Shown one piece after another: positions 14,871 through 25,501 of a DNA stretch of 64,000 nucleotides. The number at the start of each line of letters is the position of its first letter. The stretch's first letter is position 1. The stretch comes from Brevirhabdus pacifica (GTDB taxonomy: Bacteria > Pseudomonadota > Alphaproteobacteria > Rhodobacterales > Rhodobacteraceae). A program made the position numbers and the translations under genes. The notes beneath the pieces were generated by a model. It saw nothing but the letters and a program-made list of their open reading frames with translations, was not told where the DNA came from and made no database searches. The DNA lies in contig NZ_PGFI01000011.1 in NCBI RefSeq assembly GCF_002797755.1, positions 186,001-250,000 on the forward strand. The letters are read 5' to 3'.

Positions 14871-17687
14871 ATGAATTTCGGCAAGGGCCACCATCTTCAC
14901 CTGATCGACGGCTCGGCCTTCATCTTCCGTGCCTACCACGCGCTGCCGCCGTTGACGCGCAAGTCCGACGGGTTGCCGGTGGGTGCGGTCTCGGGCTTCG
15001 TGAACATGCTGTTCAAGTATGTCCAGGACAACAGTGGCCCCGACGCCGCCACCCATGTCGCGGTGATCTTCGACAAGGGCAGCCAGACTTTCCGCAACGA
15101 GATGTACGACCTCTACAAGGCCAACCGCGAGGCCATGCCCGAGGAGCTGCGCCCCCAGATCCCGCTGACCCGCCGCGCGACCGAGGCCTTCAACATCGCC
15201 TGCAAGGAGGTCGAGGGGTTCGAGGCCGATGACATCATCGCCACCCTCTCCTGTCAGGCCCGCGACCTCGGCGGCCGTGTCACCATCGTCTCGTCGGACA
15301 AGGACTTGATGCAGCTTGTCGGCGACGGGGTCGAGATGCTGGATCCCATGAAGAACCGCCGCATCGACCGCGACGGCGTTCAGGAAAAATTCGGTGTCCC
15401 GCCTGAGCGGGTGGTCGACGTTCAGGCCCTGGCCGGCGACAGCGTCGACAACATCCCCGGCGCCCCCGGCATCGGCGTCAAGACCGCAGCACTTCTCATC
15501 AACGAATACGGCGATCTGGAAAGCCTTCTCGAGCGGGCCGAGGAGATCAAGCAGCCCAAGCGCCGCCAGACCCTGGTCGAATTCGCCGAGCAGATCCGCC
15601 TCTCGCGCCGCCTGGTGCAGCTTGACTGCTCCATGACGCTCGACTTCACCCTCGACGACCTCGAGGTCTGCGACCCGGTGCCCGATACGCTGCTGGAATT
15701 CCTCAACGAGATGGAGTTCCGCACCGTCACCCGCCGCGTCGCCGAGACCCTGGGCGTCGAGGCCCCGCCGGCGCCCGAAATCGCCGCCCCGTCCCGGGAC
15801 GCGGGCGACGCGGCGCACCCCGGGGCCGCCGTGGCCCAGCTTCCATTCGATGCCTCTGCCTATGAATGCGTGCGCGATCTGGCCGCGCTTCAGGTCTGGA
15901 TCGACCGCATCCGCGCCGCCGGCCACGTTGCCGTGGACACCGAGACCACATCGCTCAACGACATGCGCGCCGAGCTGGTGGGCATCTCCCTCTGCGTGGA
16001 GCCGGGGCAGGCCTGCTACATCCCGCTGACCCATCGCGCGGCGGCGGCGGACGATCTTTTCGGCTCGGACGCCCTGGCCGAGGGCCAGATCCCCATGGCC
16101 GAGGCGCTGGGCGCCCTGCGCCCCGTGCTCGAGGATGACGGCATCCTCAAGATCGGCCAGAACATGAAATACGACGCCAAGATCCTTGGCCGGAACGGCA
16201 TCGACGTGGCGCCGATCGACGACACGATGCTGATGAGCTACGCGCTTCATGCGGGCCTGCACGGCCACGGCATGGACACGCTCTGCGATCGATACCTCGG
16301 CCACACGCCGATCCCGATCAAACCCCTGCTGGGCAGTGGCAAATCGGCCATCACCTTCGACCGGGTGCCGATCGACAAGGCCACCGCCTACGCCGCCGAG
16401 GATGCCGACGTGACCCTGCGCCTCTGGCGCCACTTCAAGCCGCTGCTCCACCGCTCCTCGGTCACCACCGTCTACGAGACGCTGGAACGCCCGCTGGTGC
16501 CGGTCCTCGCCGGGATGGAACGCGCCGGTATCCTGGTCAACCGCGACGTGCTGAGCCGCATGTCCAACGCCTTCTCGCAGAAGATGGCCGCGCTCGAGGC
16601 CGAGGTCCACGAGATGGCGGGCATGCCCTTCAAGCTGGGCTCTCCCAAGCAATTGGGCGAGGTGCTCTTCGACCATCTCTCCCTGCCGGGCGGCAAACGC
16701 GGCAAGTCAGGCGCCTATGCCACCGGCGCCGACATCCTGGAAGATCTGGCGACGGAACACGAGCTTCCCCGCCGCCTGCTCGACTGGCGCCAGCTCGACA
16801 AGCTGAAATCCACCTACACCGACGCGCTGCAAACCCATATCCACCCGGAAACGGGCCGGGTGCACACCTGCTATTCCATTGCCGGGGCCTCGACCGGGCG
16901 GCTGGCCTCGACCGATCCGAACCTGCAGAACATCCCCGTCCGCTCCGAAGAGGGCCGCCGCATCCGCGAAGCCTTCGTCGCCGCCCCCGGCAAGCGGCTC
17001 GTCTCGCTCGACTACAGCCAGATCGAGCTGCGCATCCTCGCCCATGTCGCCGACATCCCGGCGCTGAAAGAGGCGTTCCGCGACGGGCTCGACATCCACG
17101 CCATGACCGCCTCCGAGATGTTCGGCGTGCCGCTCGAAGGCATGGACCCGATGATCCGCCGCCAGGCCAAGGCGATCAACTTCGGCGTCATCTACGGCAT
17201 CTCGGGCTTCGGCCTTGCCCGCAACCTGCGCATCCCCCGCGAAGAGGCTCAGGGCTTCATCGACCGCTATTTCGAACGCTTCCCCGGAATCCGCACATAC
17301 ATGGACGACACCGTCGCCTTCGCCAAGGAACACGGGTATGTGCGCACCCTCTTCGGCCGCCGCATCCACACGCCCGAGATCGGCGCCAAGGGTCCGCGCG
17401 CGGGATTTGCCAAACGCGCCGCGATCAACGCACCCATTCAGGGCACTGCCGCCGACGTGATCCGCCGCGCCATGACCCGCATGCCCGCCGCGATCGAAGG
17501 GCTGCCCGCCACCATGCTGCTGCAAGTGCACGACGAACTGGTCTTCGAGGTGGATGAAGGCGCCGTCGACACCCTGATCGACCGGGCCCGCCAGGTGATG
17601 GAAAACGCCCACGCGCCGGTCGTCGACCTTTCCGTGCCGCTGATCGTCGACGCGGGCCAGGGCGCCAACTGGGCCGAAGCGCACTGA
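14871..17687 (+). CDS. polA: DNA polymerase I
   Basis: 938 residues with all three activities apparently intact. The N-terminal 5'-3' exonuclease (about 1-300) contains GFEADDIIATL and an HhH region GAPGIGVKTAA. The 3'-5' proofreading domain (about 320-520) keeps DTETTS, the NMKYD Asp and YAAEDADVT, so unlike some bacterial Pol I it should proofread. The polymerase domain shows motif A LDYSQIELR, motif B RRQAKAINFGVIYG and motif C QVHDELVFEV. It processes Okazaki primers and fills repair gaps. Start at 14871 gives the usual N-terminus. Nothing notable was seen in the 170 bases before it. Confidence 0.98.
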   Translation: MNFGKGHHLHLIDGSAFIFRAYHALPPLTRKSDGLPVGAVSGFVNMLFKYVQDNSGPDAATHVAVIFDKGSQTFRNEMYDLYKANREAMPEELRPQIPLTRRATEAFNIACKEVEGFEADDIIATLSCQARDLGGRVTIVSSDKDLMQLVGDGVEMLDPMKNRRIDRDGVQEKFGVPPERVVDVQALAGDSVDNIPGAPGIGVKTAALLINEYGDLESLLERAEEIKQPKRRQTLVEFAEQIRLSRRLVQLDCSMTLDFTLDDLEVCDPVPDTLLEFLNEMEFRTVTRRVAETLGVEAPPAPEIAAPSRDAGDAAHPGAAVAQLPFDASAYECVRDLAALQVWIDRIRAAGHVAVDTETTSLNDMRAELVGISLCVEPGQACYIPLTHRAAAADDLFGSDALAEGQIPMAEALGALRPVLEDDGILKIGQNMKYDAKILGRNGIDVAPIDDTMLMSYALHAGLHGHGMDTLCDRYLGHTPIPIKPLLGSGKSAITFDRVPIDKATAYAAEDADVTLRLWRHFKPLLHRSSVTTVYETLERPLVPVLAGMERAGILVNRDVLSRMSNAFSQKMAALEAEVHEMAGMPFKLGSPKQLGEVLFDHLSLPGGKRGKSGAYATGADILEDLATEHELPRRLLDWRQLDKLKSTYTDALQTHIHPETGRVHTCYSIAGASTGRLASTDPNLQNIPVRSEEGRRIREAFVAAPGKRLVSLDYSQIELRILAHVADIPALKEAFRDGLDIHAMTASEMFGVPLEGMDPMIRRQAKAINFGVIYGISGFGLARNLRIPREEAQGFIDRYFERFPGIRTYMDDTVAFAKEHGYVRTLFGRRIHTPEIGAKGPRAGFAKRAAINAPIQGTAADVIRRAMTRMPAAIEGLPATMLLQVHDELVFEVDEGAVDTLIDRARQVMENAHAPVVDLSVPLIVDAGQGANWAEAH

Positions 17688-17730
17688 GAGGCGCCGAAGA
17701 ACGCTCCCCGGCCTGCGCCCGCTCCCCGGG

Positions 17731-17763
17731 CTTCATTGTCGTGAAAATATCCTCGCCGAAGGC
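17731..17763 (-). repeat. Dispersed intergenic repeat, copy 3
   Basis: The minus strand reads GCCTTCGGCGAGGATATTTT then CACGACAATGAAG. It lies between the converging ends of polA and the DUF1285 gene. It keeps the full CCTTCGGCGA half that copy 2 lacks. Confidence 0.8.
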
Positions 17764-17775
17764 GGCGGCGCGCCC

Positions 17776-18375
17776 CTAGACCCGCTCCGACGGCAGGATC
17801 GGAAAGAACCCCCCGCCCGAGCGTAGGCCGAACCACGACCGGCCCTCATGCTCGGCATGCTCGCCGATCTCGACCAGCCGGTAGAAGCTCTTGCGGTCGA
17901 TCAGCGCCTCCAGTCGGTCACGGACCAGCACATAGGGCGCGGGCTCGCCGCTTTCGGGGTCGTGGGCAACGCGGATCGGGTGGGCCGGTCCGGCCGCGCA
18001 GCGGTCGCCAACGTTGGTCTGGAAGGTCAGGACCGGCCCATCGGGCCCCTCCTCGCGGGTGAAATCCACCGCCACGAAAGGCGCGTCATCGACGGTGATG
18101 CCCACCTTTTCCACCGGGGTGATCAGGAAATAATCCTCGCCATCCCGTCGCAGGATGGTCGAGAACAGGCGCACCAGTTCGGGCCGTCCGATGGGCGTGC
18201 CCTGGTAGAACCAGGTGCCGTCACGGGCGATGCGCATGTCCAGGTCGCCGCAGAAGGGCGGGTTCCACTGGTGCACGGGCGGAAGCCGGTCATGCTTGGC
18301 CGCCGCGCGGGCGGCGCGGGCCAGGCCTTCGGCCGAGGGTGTAACGATGTTTTGTCCGCTCATGGATTTTGCCAT
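17776..18375 (-). CDS. DUF1285 domain protein
   Basis: 199 residues of a conserved proteobacterial family (DUF1285) without assigned function. No signal peptide, membrane helix or recognisable catalytic motif is seen. The N-terminal half has an FCGDLDMRIARDGTWFYQGT stretch and the centre a DDAPFVAVDF stretch that look like the family core. An alternative ATG at 18363 would remove four residues. It is divergent from the MoxR operon, so the pair may share a control region. The family is soluble and likely cytoplasmic. Confidence 0.82.
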   Translation of the reverse strand: MAKSMSGQNIVTPSAEGLARAARAAAKHDRLPPVHQWNPPFCGDLDMRIARDGTWFYQGTPIGRPELVRLFSTILRRDGEDYFLITPVEKVGITVDDAPFVAVDFTREEGPDGPVLTFQTNVGDRCAAGPAHPIRVAHDPESGEPAPYVLVRDRLEALIDRKSFYRLVEIGEHAEHEGRSWFGLRSGGGFFPILPSERV

Positions 18376-18404
18376 TTGTCAGCACCGCCATATCTGGCTC
18401 TAAT
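18376..18404 (+). promoter_or_regulatory. Candidate promoter of the MoxR operon
   Basis: TTGTCA (18376-18381) and TCTAAT (18399-18404) are separated by 17 bases, each matching the housekeeping consensus at five of six positions. The -10 element lies 30 bases upstream of the MoxR ATG. Confidence 0.6.
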
Positions 18405-18434
18405 GGACAATATAACCCGCACAGGAGCGTTGTC

Positions 18435-19438
<1,004 letters not shown>

Positions 19439-19442
<4 letters not shown>

Positions 19443-20368
19443 CCCCCGACCTCCCCCCCGAGACTTCCACCGGCTCCGCGCCCGCAGGGACGGTGTCCCA
19501 CAAGGGGCTGCGCTCGGACGCGGAGGCCGCGGCCGGCGCCTTTCCCGCCCTGCTTGCCGATGCGAGGCAACTGGCGGCGACGGTCATCCTGGGCGCCCAC
19601 GGACGCCGCCGCGCCGGGGCGGGGGACGAGTTCTGGCAATACCGCCCGGCCAATGTCTCCGACGGCGCCCGCCAGATCGACTGGCGCCGGTCGGCCCGCT
19701 CCGAGGGGCAGGCCTTCGTCCGCCAGACCGAGTGGCAGGCGGCGCAAAGCGTCATGCTGTGGGTCGATGACGGGCGTTCGATGGATTTCAGCGGCGATCC
19801 CGACCGCCCCGCCAAGTCCGACCGCGCGCGGCTGCTGGCGCTGGCCGCCGCCATCCTGCTGATCCGGGGAGGCGAACGGGTAGGCCTGCTGGGCATGGCC
19901 GAGCGGCCCCGCACCGGCGAGACGCAGCTTCTGCGCCTGGCCCGGGCGCTTGTCGCCGACAGCCCGCCGGGCGATCACGCCACCCCTGCCGCCCGGGCCA
20001 TCCCCACCGGCAGCCGCGCCCTTTTCGTGTCGGATTTCCTGGGCGATCCCGAACGGCTGCGCCAGGTGGTCGGCCAGGCCGCGGACCGGGGCGTGTCGGG
20101 CGTGCTGCTCCAGGTGCTCGACCCCGTCGAGGAGGCGTTTCCCTTCCAGGGCCGCACCATATTCGAAAGCATGTCCGGCCAGCTTCGGCACGAGACACTC
20201 AAGGCCTCGGGCCTGCGCGGGCGCTATCTGGAGCGGCTGGCCGAGCGCAAGGCGCTCCTGGCGGACCTGGCCCACGATACCGGCTGGCGCTACCGGCTCC
20301 ATCACACGGGTGACAGCGCCCAGGCGGCGCTTCTGTGGCTTTACGGCGCGCTGGAACGGGTGCGCTGA
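19439..20368 (+). CDS. DUF58 domain protein
   Basis: 309 residues with a TTG start overlapping the MoxR stop (TTGA). The DUF58 hallmark is the tract YRPANVSDGARQIDWRRSAR (residues 63-82), followed by a von Willebrand-like strand with VDDGRSMDF. There the usual DxSxS metal-site motif reads D-D-G-R-S, so metal binding is uncertain. There is no membrane helix. DUF58 proteins are regular partners of MoxR ATPases and may carry the client to the chaperone. The TTG start suggests coupled translation from moxR. Confidence 0.9.
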
Positions 20369-23223
20369 TGGGGGCGATCGGCGCCATCGGTTTCGCGTCG
20401 CCCTGGCTGCTGCTGGGGCTGCTGGCCCTGCCGGTGCTGTGGCTGGTGTTGCGCGCGGTGCCGCCGGCGCCGATCCGGCGGCGCTTTCCCGGCATCGCCC
20501 TGCTGTTGGGCCTGCGCGACGACGAAAGCCAGTCGGATCGTACCCCGTGGTGGCTGCTGCTGCTGCGCAGCCTTGCGGTGGCGGCGCTGATCGTGGGCTT
20601 TGCTGGCCCGGTTCTGAACCCTCAGGCCCAGCGGACGGGGCAGGGGCCGCTTTTGATCCTGGCCGACGGAAGCTGGGCCGATGCCGCCGACTGGAACCGC
20701 CGGCTGGACCGGATCGAAGGGCTTCTGACCGAGGCCGGCCGCGCCGGGCGCCCGGTGGCAATGGCCCTGCTGACAGACCTGCCCGTGGGCGGGCCCGAGT
20801 TCCAGTCGGCCGAAGCCTGGCGCAAGCGCCTGGCGGGGCTGGTGCCGAACCCGTGGCTGCCCGGAGACGACAGCGGCGATGCGCTGGCCCAGTGGCTTGA
20901 CCCCGCCGCCGGCGAGGACGGGCGCGGCGCCGCACCCCTCAGGTTCGAGACGTTCTGGCTGTCGGACGGCCTGGCCCGCGACGGCCGGCGCGCCGCGCTT
21001 TCGGCCCTGTCGGCCCGGGGGACGGTGACGGTCTTTGAGTCGGGGCGCAACGTTCAGGTTCTGGACCCGCCGGAATTCGACGCGGGCGCGATCCGGCTGA
21101 CCGTCCGTCGGCTGCATCCGACCGAGGCGGCCGAGGTCGGGGTGACGGGCTTCGGCCTTGATCCCGGCGGGGTCGAACGGCCGCTCGCCACCGGCATCGC
21201 CGCCTTCGAGGCCGGGCAGGACCGGGCCGGCGTGACCCTGGCGCTGCCCCCCGAGCTGCGCAACCGCATCACCCGCTTCCAGCTGGACGGGCAGCGTTCG
21301 GCCGGGGCGGTCAGCCTGACTGACGACGCCCTCAAGCGCCGCGAAGTGGGGATGCTGGCCGGTGGTGACGCGCGCGAGGCGCTGCAACTGCTGGCGCCGC
21401 TTCATTACCTGCGCCAGGCGCTGGAACCCACCGCCGACCTGATCGACGGCACTCTGGGCGACATGCTGCTGGCCAATCCCGATGTCATCATCCTGGCCGA
21501 TGTCGCCCGCATCCCCGAGGGGGACGCCCCCGCCCTTCAGGAATGGATCGAGGCGGGCGGCCTGCTTCTGCGCTTTGCCGGGCCGCGGCTGGCCGCCTCG
21601 GACGTGGCGCGCGATGCCGAGGATCCGTTCCTGCCCGTGCGCCTTCGGGTCGGCGGGCGCACCGTCGGCGGCGCCATGAGCTGGGGCAAACCCAAGACCC
21701 TGAGCGCCTTCGACCGCGAAAGCCCCTTCTTCGGACTGGAGATCCCCGAGGAGGTGCGCGTCAACGCGCAGGTGATGGCCCAGCCGGATCCCGACCTTCC
21801 CCGCCGCGTCATCGCCGCGCTGGAGGATGGCACGCCCCTGGTCACCCGCAAGCCGGTGGGGCAGGGCCAGGTGGTGTTGGTCCATGTCACGGCCAACGCC
21901 GAGTGGTCGACCCTGCCGCTGTCGGGCCTTTTCGTGCAGATGCTGGAGCGGCTGGCGGTCTCGACCCGGCCCAGCCAACCCGATGCGTCCGAGCTTGAGG
22001 GCACCACCTGGAGCCCCGAGATCCTGCTGGACGGTTTCGGCGAGAAGCGCGACGGCGGCGATGCGGCCGGTGTCGAGGGCGCGCGCATCGCCGGGGGCAT
22101 CACCGGCCCGGACATGCCCCCTGGCCTTTACGCGGGCGGGGACCGGCGCATCGCCGTCAACGCCGTGCGCGCCGAGACGCCGCTTGCCCCCGTGGCATGG
22201 CCCGCCGGCGTCCGCGTCGAAGGGCTGGGCGGCGGGGCGGAGCGGGACCTGAAGGCCCCCTTCCTGCTGGCGGCGCTGTTGTTGCTGCTGGCCGATGTCC
22301 TGGCCTCGCTCTGGATCGGGGGGCGGCTTGGCGGGGCGGGCGGCGCCGGTCTGGGGCGCGGGATCGGCCGCACGGGCGCGCTTTTGATCGCCCTGGTGGC
22401 GGGCCTGGGTGGCGAGCCTGCGATGCTTCGTGCCCAAGCCACGCCGGATCGGGAGGTCGCAACCGACGATAGCCGCGCCATCCTCGCCACCTCCGAGGTG
22501 GTGCTGGCCCATGTGCTGACCGGCGACACCCGCGTGGACGAGGTGGCCAGGGCGGGGCTGAGCGGCCTTTCCCAGACCCTGTTTCAGCGCACTTCCATTG
22601 AGCCTGCGGACCCCATCGCCGTGGACGTCGAGCGGGACGAGCTTGCGTTCTTTCCCTTCCTCTACTGGCCCGTTACAGCGCGTCAGCCCCTGCCCAGCCC
22701 GGCGGCCTACGGGCGGCTGAACCGCTACCTGCGGTCGGGGGGCATGATCCTGTTCGACACGCGTGATGCCGATATCGGCGGCTTCGGCTCCGCCACGCCC
22801 GAGGGGCGCCGCCTGCAGCAGATCGCGGCCCCCCTCGACGTGCCCCCGCTGGAGCCGCTGCCCCGCGATCACGTGCTGACCCGCACCTTCTACCTGCTTC
22901 AGGACTTTCCCGGCCGGCACGCCGGCGGCCCGGTCTGGGTCGAGGCCGCGCCCCCCGATGCCGAACAGGCCGAGGGCATGCCCTTCCGCAACCTCAACGA
23001 CGGGGTGACGCCGGTGGTGATCGGCGGCAACGACTGGGCTGCGGCCTGGGCAATCGACGCCGGCGGCAACCGGATGTTCCGCGTCGGCTCGGGCTTTGCC
23101 GGGGAGCGTCAGCGCGAGATGGCGCTTCGCTTCGGGGTGAACTTGCTGATGCATGTGCTGACCGGGAACTACAAATCCGACCAGGTACACGTGCCGGCCC
23201 TGCTGGACAGGTTGGGCCAATGA
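20368..23223 (+). CDS. Large membrane protein with BatA-type N-terminus and DUF4159 domain
   Basis: 951 residues, start overlapping the previous stop (TGATG). Two N-terminal membrane helices (SPWLLLGLLALPVLWLVL and a second near residue 65-80) match the BatA/aerotolerance domain. A vWA-like strand LLILADGSWAD lacks the second Ser of DxSxS. A glutamine-amidotransferase-like segment follows, then a further membrane helix near residue 640 (APFLLAALLLLLADVL). The C-terminal 230 residues are DUF4159, with GGMILFDTRDAD. Most of the chain is probably periplasmic. It is part of the MoxR cluster, likely a membrane client or scaffold. No enzyme activity can be assigned. Confidence 0.85.
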   Translation: MGAIGAIGFASPWLLLGLLALPVLWLVLRAVPPAPIRRRFPGIALLLGLRDDESQSDRTPWWLLLLRSLAVAALIVGFAGPVLNPQAQRTGQGPLLILADGSWADAADWNRRLDRIEGLLTEAGRAGRPVAMALLTDLPVGGPEFQSAEAWRKRLAGLVPNPWLPGDDSGDALAQWLDPAAGEDGRGAAPLRFETFWLSDGLARDGRRAALSALSARGTVTVFESGRNVQVLDPPEFDAGAIRLTVRRLHPTEAAEVGVTGFGLDPGGVERPLATGIAAFEAGQDRAGVTLALPPELRNRITRFQLDGQRSAGAVSLTDDALKRREVGMLAGGDAREALQLLAPLHYLRQALEPTADLIDGTLGDMLLANPDVIILADVARIPEGDAPALQEWIEAGGLLLRFAGPRLAASDVARDAEDPFLPVRLRVGGRTVGGAMSWGKPKTLSAFDRESPFFGLEIPEEVRVNAQVMAQPDPDLPRRVIAALEDGTPLVTRKPVGQGQVVLVHVTANAEWSTLPLSGLFVQMLERLAVSTRPSQPDASELEGTTWSPEILLDGFGEKRDGGDAAGVEGARIAGGITGPDMPPGLYAGGDRRIAVNAVRAETPLAPVAWPAGVRVEGLGGGAERDLKAPFLLAALLLLLADVLASLWIGGRLGGAGGAGLGRGIGRTGALLIALVAGLGGEPAMLRAQATPDREVATDDSRAILATSEVVLAHVLTGDTRVDEVARAGLSGLSQTLFQRTSIEPADPIAVDVERDELAFFPFLYWPVTARQPLPSPAAYGRLNRYLRSGGMILFDTRDADIGGFGSATPEGRRLQQIAAPLDVPPLEPLPRDHVLTRTFYLLQDFPGRHAGGPVWVEAAPPDAEQAEGMPFRNLNDGVTPVVIGGNDWAAAWAIDAGGNRMFRVGSGFAGERQREMALRFGVNLLMHVLTGNYKSDQVHVPALLDRLGQ

Positions 23224-25322
23224 CCCAGACGATCCTGTTCTCTCCGCTGGTGCCCTGGGCGCTGCTGGCCGGCGCGGGTCTGTTGTCGGCGCTGATGGTC
23301 GGGCTGGCGCTGTGGCGCGGGTTGCCGGGCTGGTGGCTGCGGGGGCTGGGCCTGTCGCTGCTGCTGGTGGCGCTGGCCAACCCTTCGCTGCAAAGCGAGA
23401 ACCGCGCGCCGCTTTCCGACATCGTGCTGATGGTGGTGGACGAAACCGCCTCGCAAGGGCTGTCGGATCGCCCCGACCAGACCGCCGCCGCCGCCGAGGA
23501 GCTGGCCCGCCGCGTTGCCGCCCTGCCCAATACCGAGCTGCGCCGCACCACCCTGCGCGACGGGGCGGGGGACGCGGGCACGCGCCTGATGGCCGCCCTG
23601 GCCGAGGCCCGCGCGAACGAGCCTCAGGGCCGGATCGCCGGCGCGCTTCTGATCACCGACGGCCAGGTCCACGATACCGAGGCCACCCCCGACATGCCCG
23701 CCCCCGTCCACGCGGTGTTGACCGGGCGAAGCCGCGACTGGGACCGGCGGCTTGAGATCCGCAACGCCCCGGCTTTCGCCATCCTGGGGGAACAGGTCGT
23801 GCTGACCCTGCGGATCGAGGATCAGGGCGCCGTCCCTGCCACCGAGGGCAGCGGCGGGCGGGTGCAGGTCAACGTTTCCATCGACGGGGGCGAGCCGCTG
23901 GCCTTCCAGGTCCCAACCGGCCGCGACATCGAACTTCCCGTGACCCTGCCGCACGCGGGCCTGAACGTGCTGCGCTTCGAGTTGCCGGCGGCCGAGGGCG
24001 AGCTGACCGACCGCAACAACGCTGCCGTGGTCCAGATCAACGGGGTGCGCGACCGGCTGCGGGTGCTGCTGGTGTCCGGCGAGCCCCACGCCGGAGAGCG
24101 CACGTGGCGCAACCTTCTGAAATCCGACGCGGCGGTGGACCTGGTGCATTTCACCATCCTCCGCCCGCCCGAGAAGCAGGACGGCGTGCCCATCGACGAG
24201 CTGTCGCTGATCTCCTTTCCCACGCGGGAGCTGTTTCTCGACAAGATCGACGAGTTCGATCTGATCATCTTCGATCGCTACAAGCGGCGCGGGATCCTGC
24301 CGCCCTTCTATCTGGAGAACGTGGTCGATTACGTTCGCAAGGGCGGCGCGGTGCTGGTCGCGACGGGGCCCGATTTCGCGACCGCCGACAGCCTCTATCG
24401 CTCGCCCCTGGCGGCGGCCCTGCCGGCCAGCCCCACCAGCCGCGTCATAGAGCGCGGCTTCACGCCCCGCATCTCGGACGTCGGGCAGCGGCATCCCGTG
24501 ACGGCAGGGCTGGACGCGGCAGGCGCGGCGGATGTCGCCGAGAGCCGCGCGCCCGACACCGGCGACGATCCCCCGCCCTGGGGCCGCTGGTTCCGCCAGG
24601 TCGAGCTTGACCAGACTTCGGGGCATGCGGTGATGCGCGGCCTCGACGACCGGCCGCTGCTGGTTCTGGACCGGGTCGAGGAGGGGCGCGTCGCGCTGCT
24701 GGCCTCGGATCAGGCCTGGCTGTGGGATCGCGGCTTCGAGGGGGGCGGCCCGCAGCTGGAGCTGCTGCGCCGCCTGGCCCACTGGATGATGAAGGAGCCC
24801 GAGCTTGAGGAAGACGCCCTGATGCTCAGCGCCGAGGGCCAGCGCATCCACATCGCGCGCCGTATGCTCGAGGGGGCGCCGGGTCCCGCCACCGTGACCG
24901 CGCCCGACGGCAGCACCCGCCAGGTCGACCTGTCCGAGACCGAGCCCGGCCTGCACACGGCCACGGTCGAAGGCGGACAGATGGGCCTTTACCGGGTGAC
25001 CGAGGGCCTGCGCGAGGCCGTGATCGCCCTGGGCCCCGCCGCCCCGCGCGAATTCGAGGAGACGATCGCCGTCGCCGGCCCCCTGCAGCCGCTGACCCAG
25101 GCCCGCCGCGGCGGCATCCGCCGGATCGAGGAAGGGATTCCCACCCTGCGCCAGGTGCGCGAGGGACGCGCGGCGGCCGGCCGCAACTGGCTGGGGATCA
25201 CCCCGCGCGGGGCCTATGTGACGACGGACGTGCGCCTTCTGCCACTGGTCTCGGGCTGGCTCTTCCTGCTCCTGGCGGTGGGGCTGATGCTTGGCGCATG
25301 GCTGCGCGAGGGGCGCCGCTGA
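23220..25322 (+). CDS. Membrane protein with vWA- and amidotransferase-like segments
   Basis: 700 residues, start overlapping the previous stop by 4 bases (ATGA). Two N-terminal membrane helices are followed by a strand IVLMVVDETAS that keeps a DxTxS metal-site pattern, a beta-sandwich-like middle, and a class I amidotransferase-like fold (RVLLVSGEPHAGERTWRNLL, then LIIFDRYKRRG and GGAVLVATGPDFA) with no visible catalytic Cys. A last membrane helix lies near the C-terminus (LVSGWLFLLLAVGLMLGAWL). So the domain is held between membrane anchors in the periplasm. It ends the MoxR cluster. Confidence 0.83.
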   Translation: MTQTILFSPLVPWALLAGAGLLSALMVGLALWRGLPGWWLRGLGLSLLLVALANPSLQSENRAPLSDIVLMVVDETASQGLSDRPDQTAAAAEELARRVAALPNTELRRTTLRDGAGDAGTRLMAALAEARANEPQGRIAGALLITDGQVHDTEATPDMPAPVHAVLTGRSRDWDRRLEIRNAPAFAILGEQVVLTLRIEDQGAVPATEGSGGRVQVNVSIDGGEPLAFQVPTGRDIELPVTLPHAGLNVLRFELPAAEGELTDRNNAAVVQINGVRDRLRVLLVSGEPHAGERTWRNLLKSDAAVDLVHFTILRPPEKQDGVPIDELSLISFPTRELFLDKIDEFDLIIFDRYKRRGILPPFYLENVVDYVRKGGAVLVATGPDFATADSLYRSPLAAALPASPTSRVIERGFTPRISDVGQRHPVTAGLDAAGAADVAESRAPDTGDDPPPWGRWFRQVELDQTSGHAVMRGLDDRPLLVLDRVEEGRVALLASDQAWLWDRGFEGGGPQLELLRRLAHWMMKEPELEEDALMLSAEGQRIHIARRMLEGAPGPATVTAPDGSTRQVDLSETEPGLHTATVEGGQMGLYRVTEGLREAVIALGPAAPREFEETIAVAGPLQPLTQARRGGIRRIEEGIPTLRQVREGRAAAGRNWLGITPRGAYVTTDVRLLPLVSGWLFLLLAVGLMLGAWLREGRR

Positions 25323-25431
25323 TCCCGGCTGCCCCCTGACTGGTCCCGTCCCGGCGCCGAAGGAGGCATGAGAACGCTTTGGATTTGGCGTCCAGGGGGT
25401 AGGATGGCCTGCGTTTTGATCCCGTGACTGC

Positions 25432-25469
25432 TTGCCAAAAAATGAAATTGGTTATAATTCCTTACCAAT
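25432..25469 (+). promoter_or_regulatory. glcD promoter with inverted-repeat operator
   Basis: A perfect -10 element TATAAT (25453-25458) follows TTGCCA (25432-25437) at a short 15-base spacing. The -10 is bracketed by ATTGGT (25447-25452) and ACCAAT (25464-25469), perfect inverted arms 11 bases apart. TTGGT/ACCAA arms are characteristic of FCD-type GntR operators (PdhR, LldR, GlcC), though those usually have only 3 bases between arms. A repressor here would block RNA polymerase directly. Confidence 0.5.
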
Positions 25470-25501
25470 ACCGCAAAGTGATGTCCTCCCGGAGCCGCCC
25501 C

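Noticed and set aside
20341-23220. Leftward frame of about 960 codons opposite the BatA/DUF4159 gene
   Set aside because: Composition is typical of an antisense shadow (Gln/Arg/His/Gly rich), with no ribosome site and no recognisable domain.
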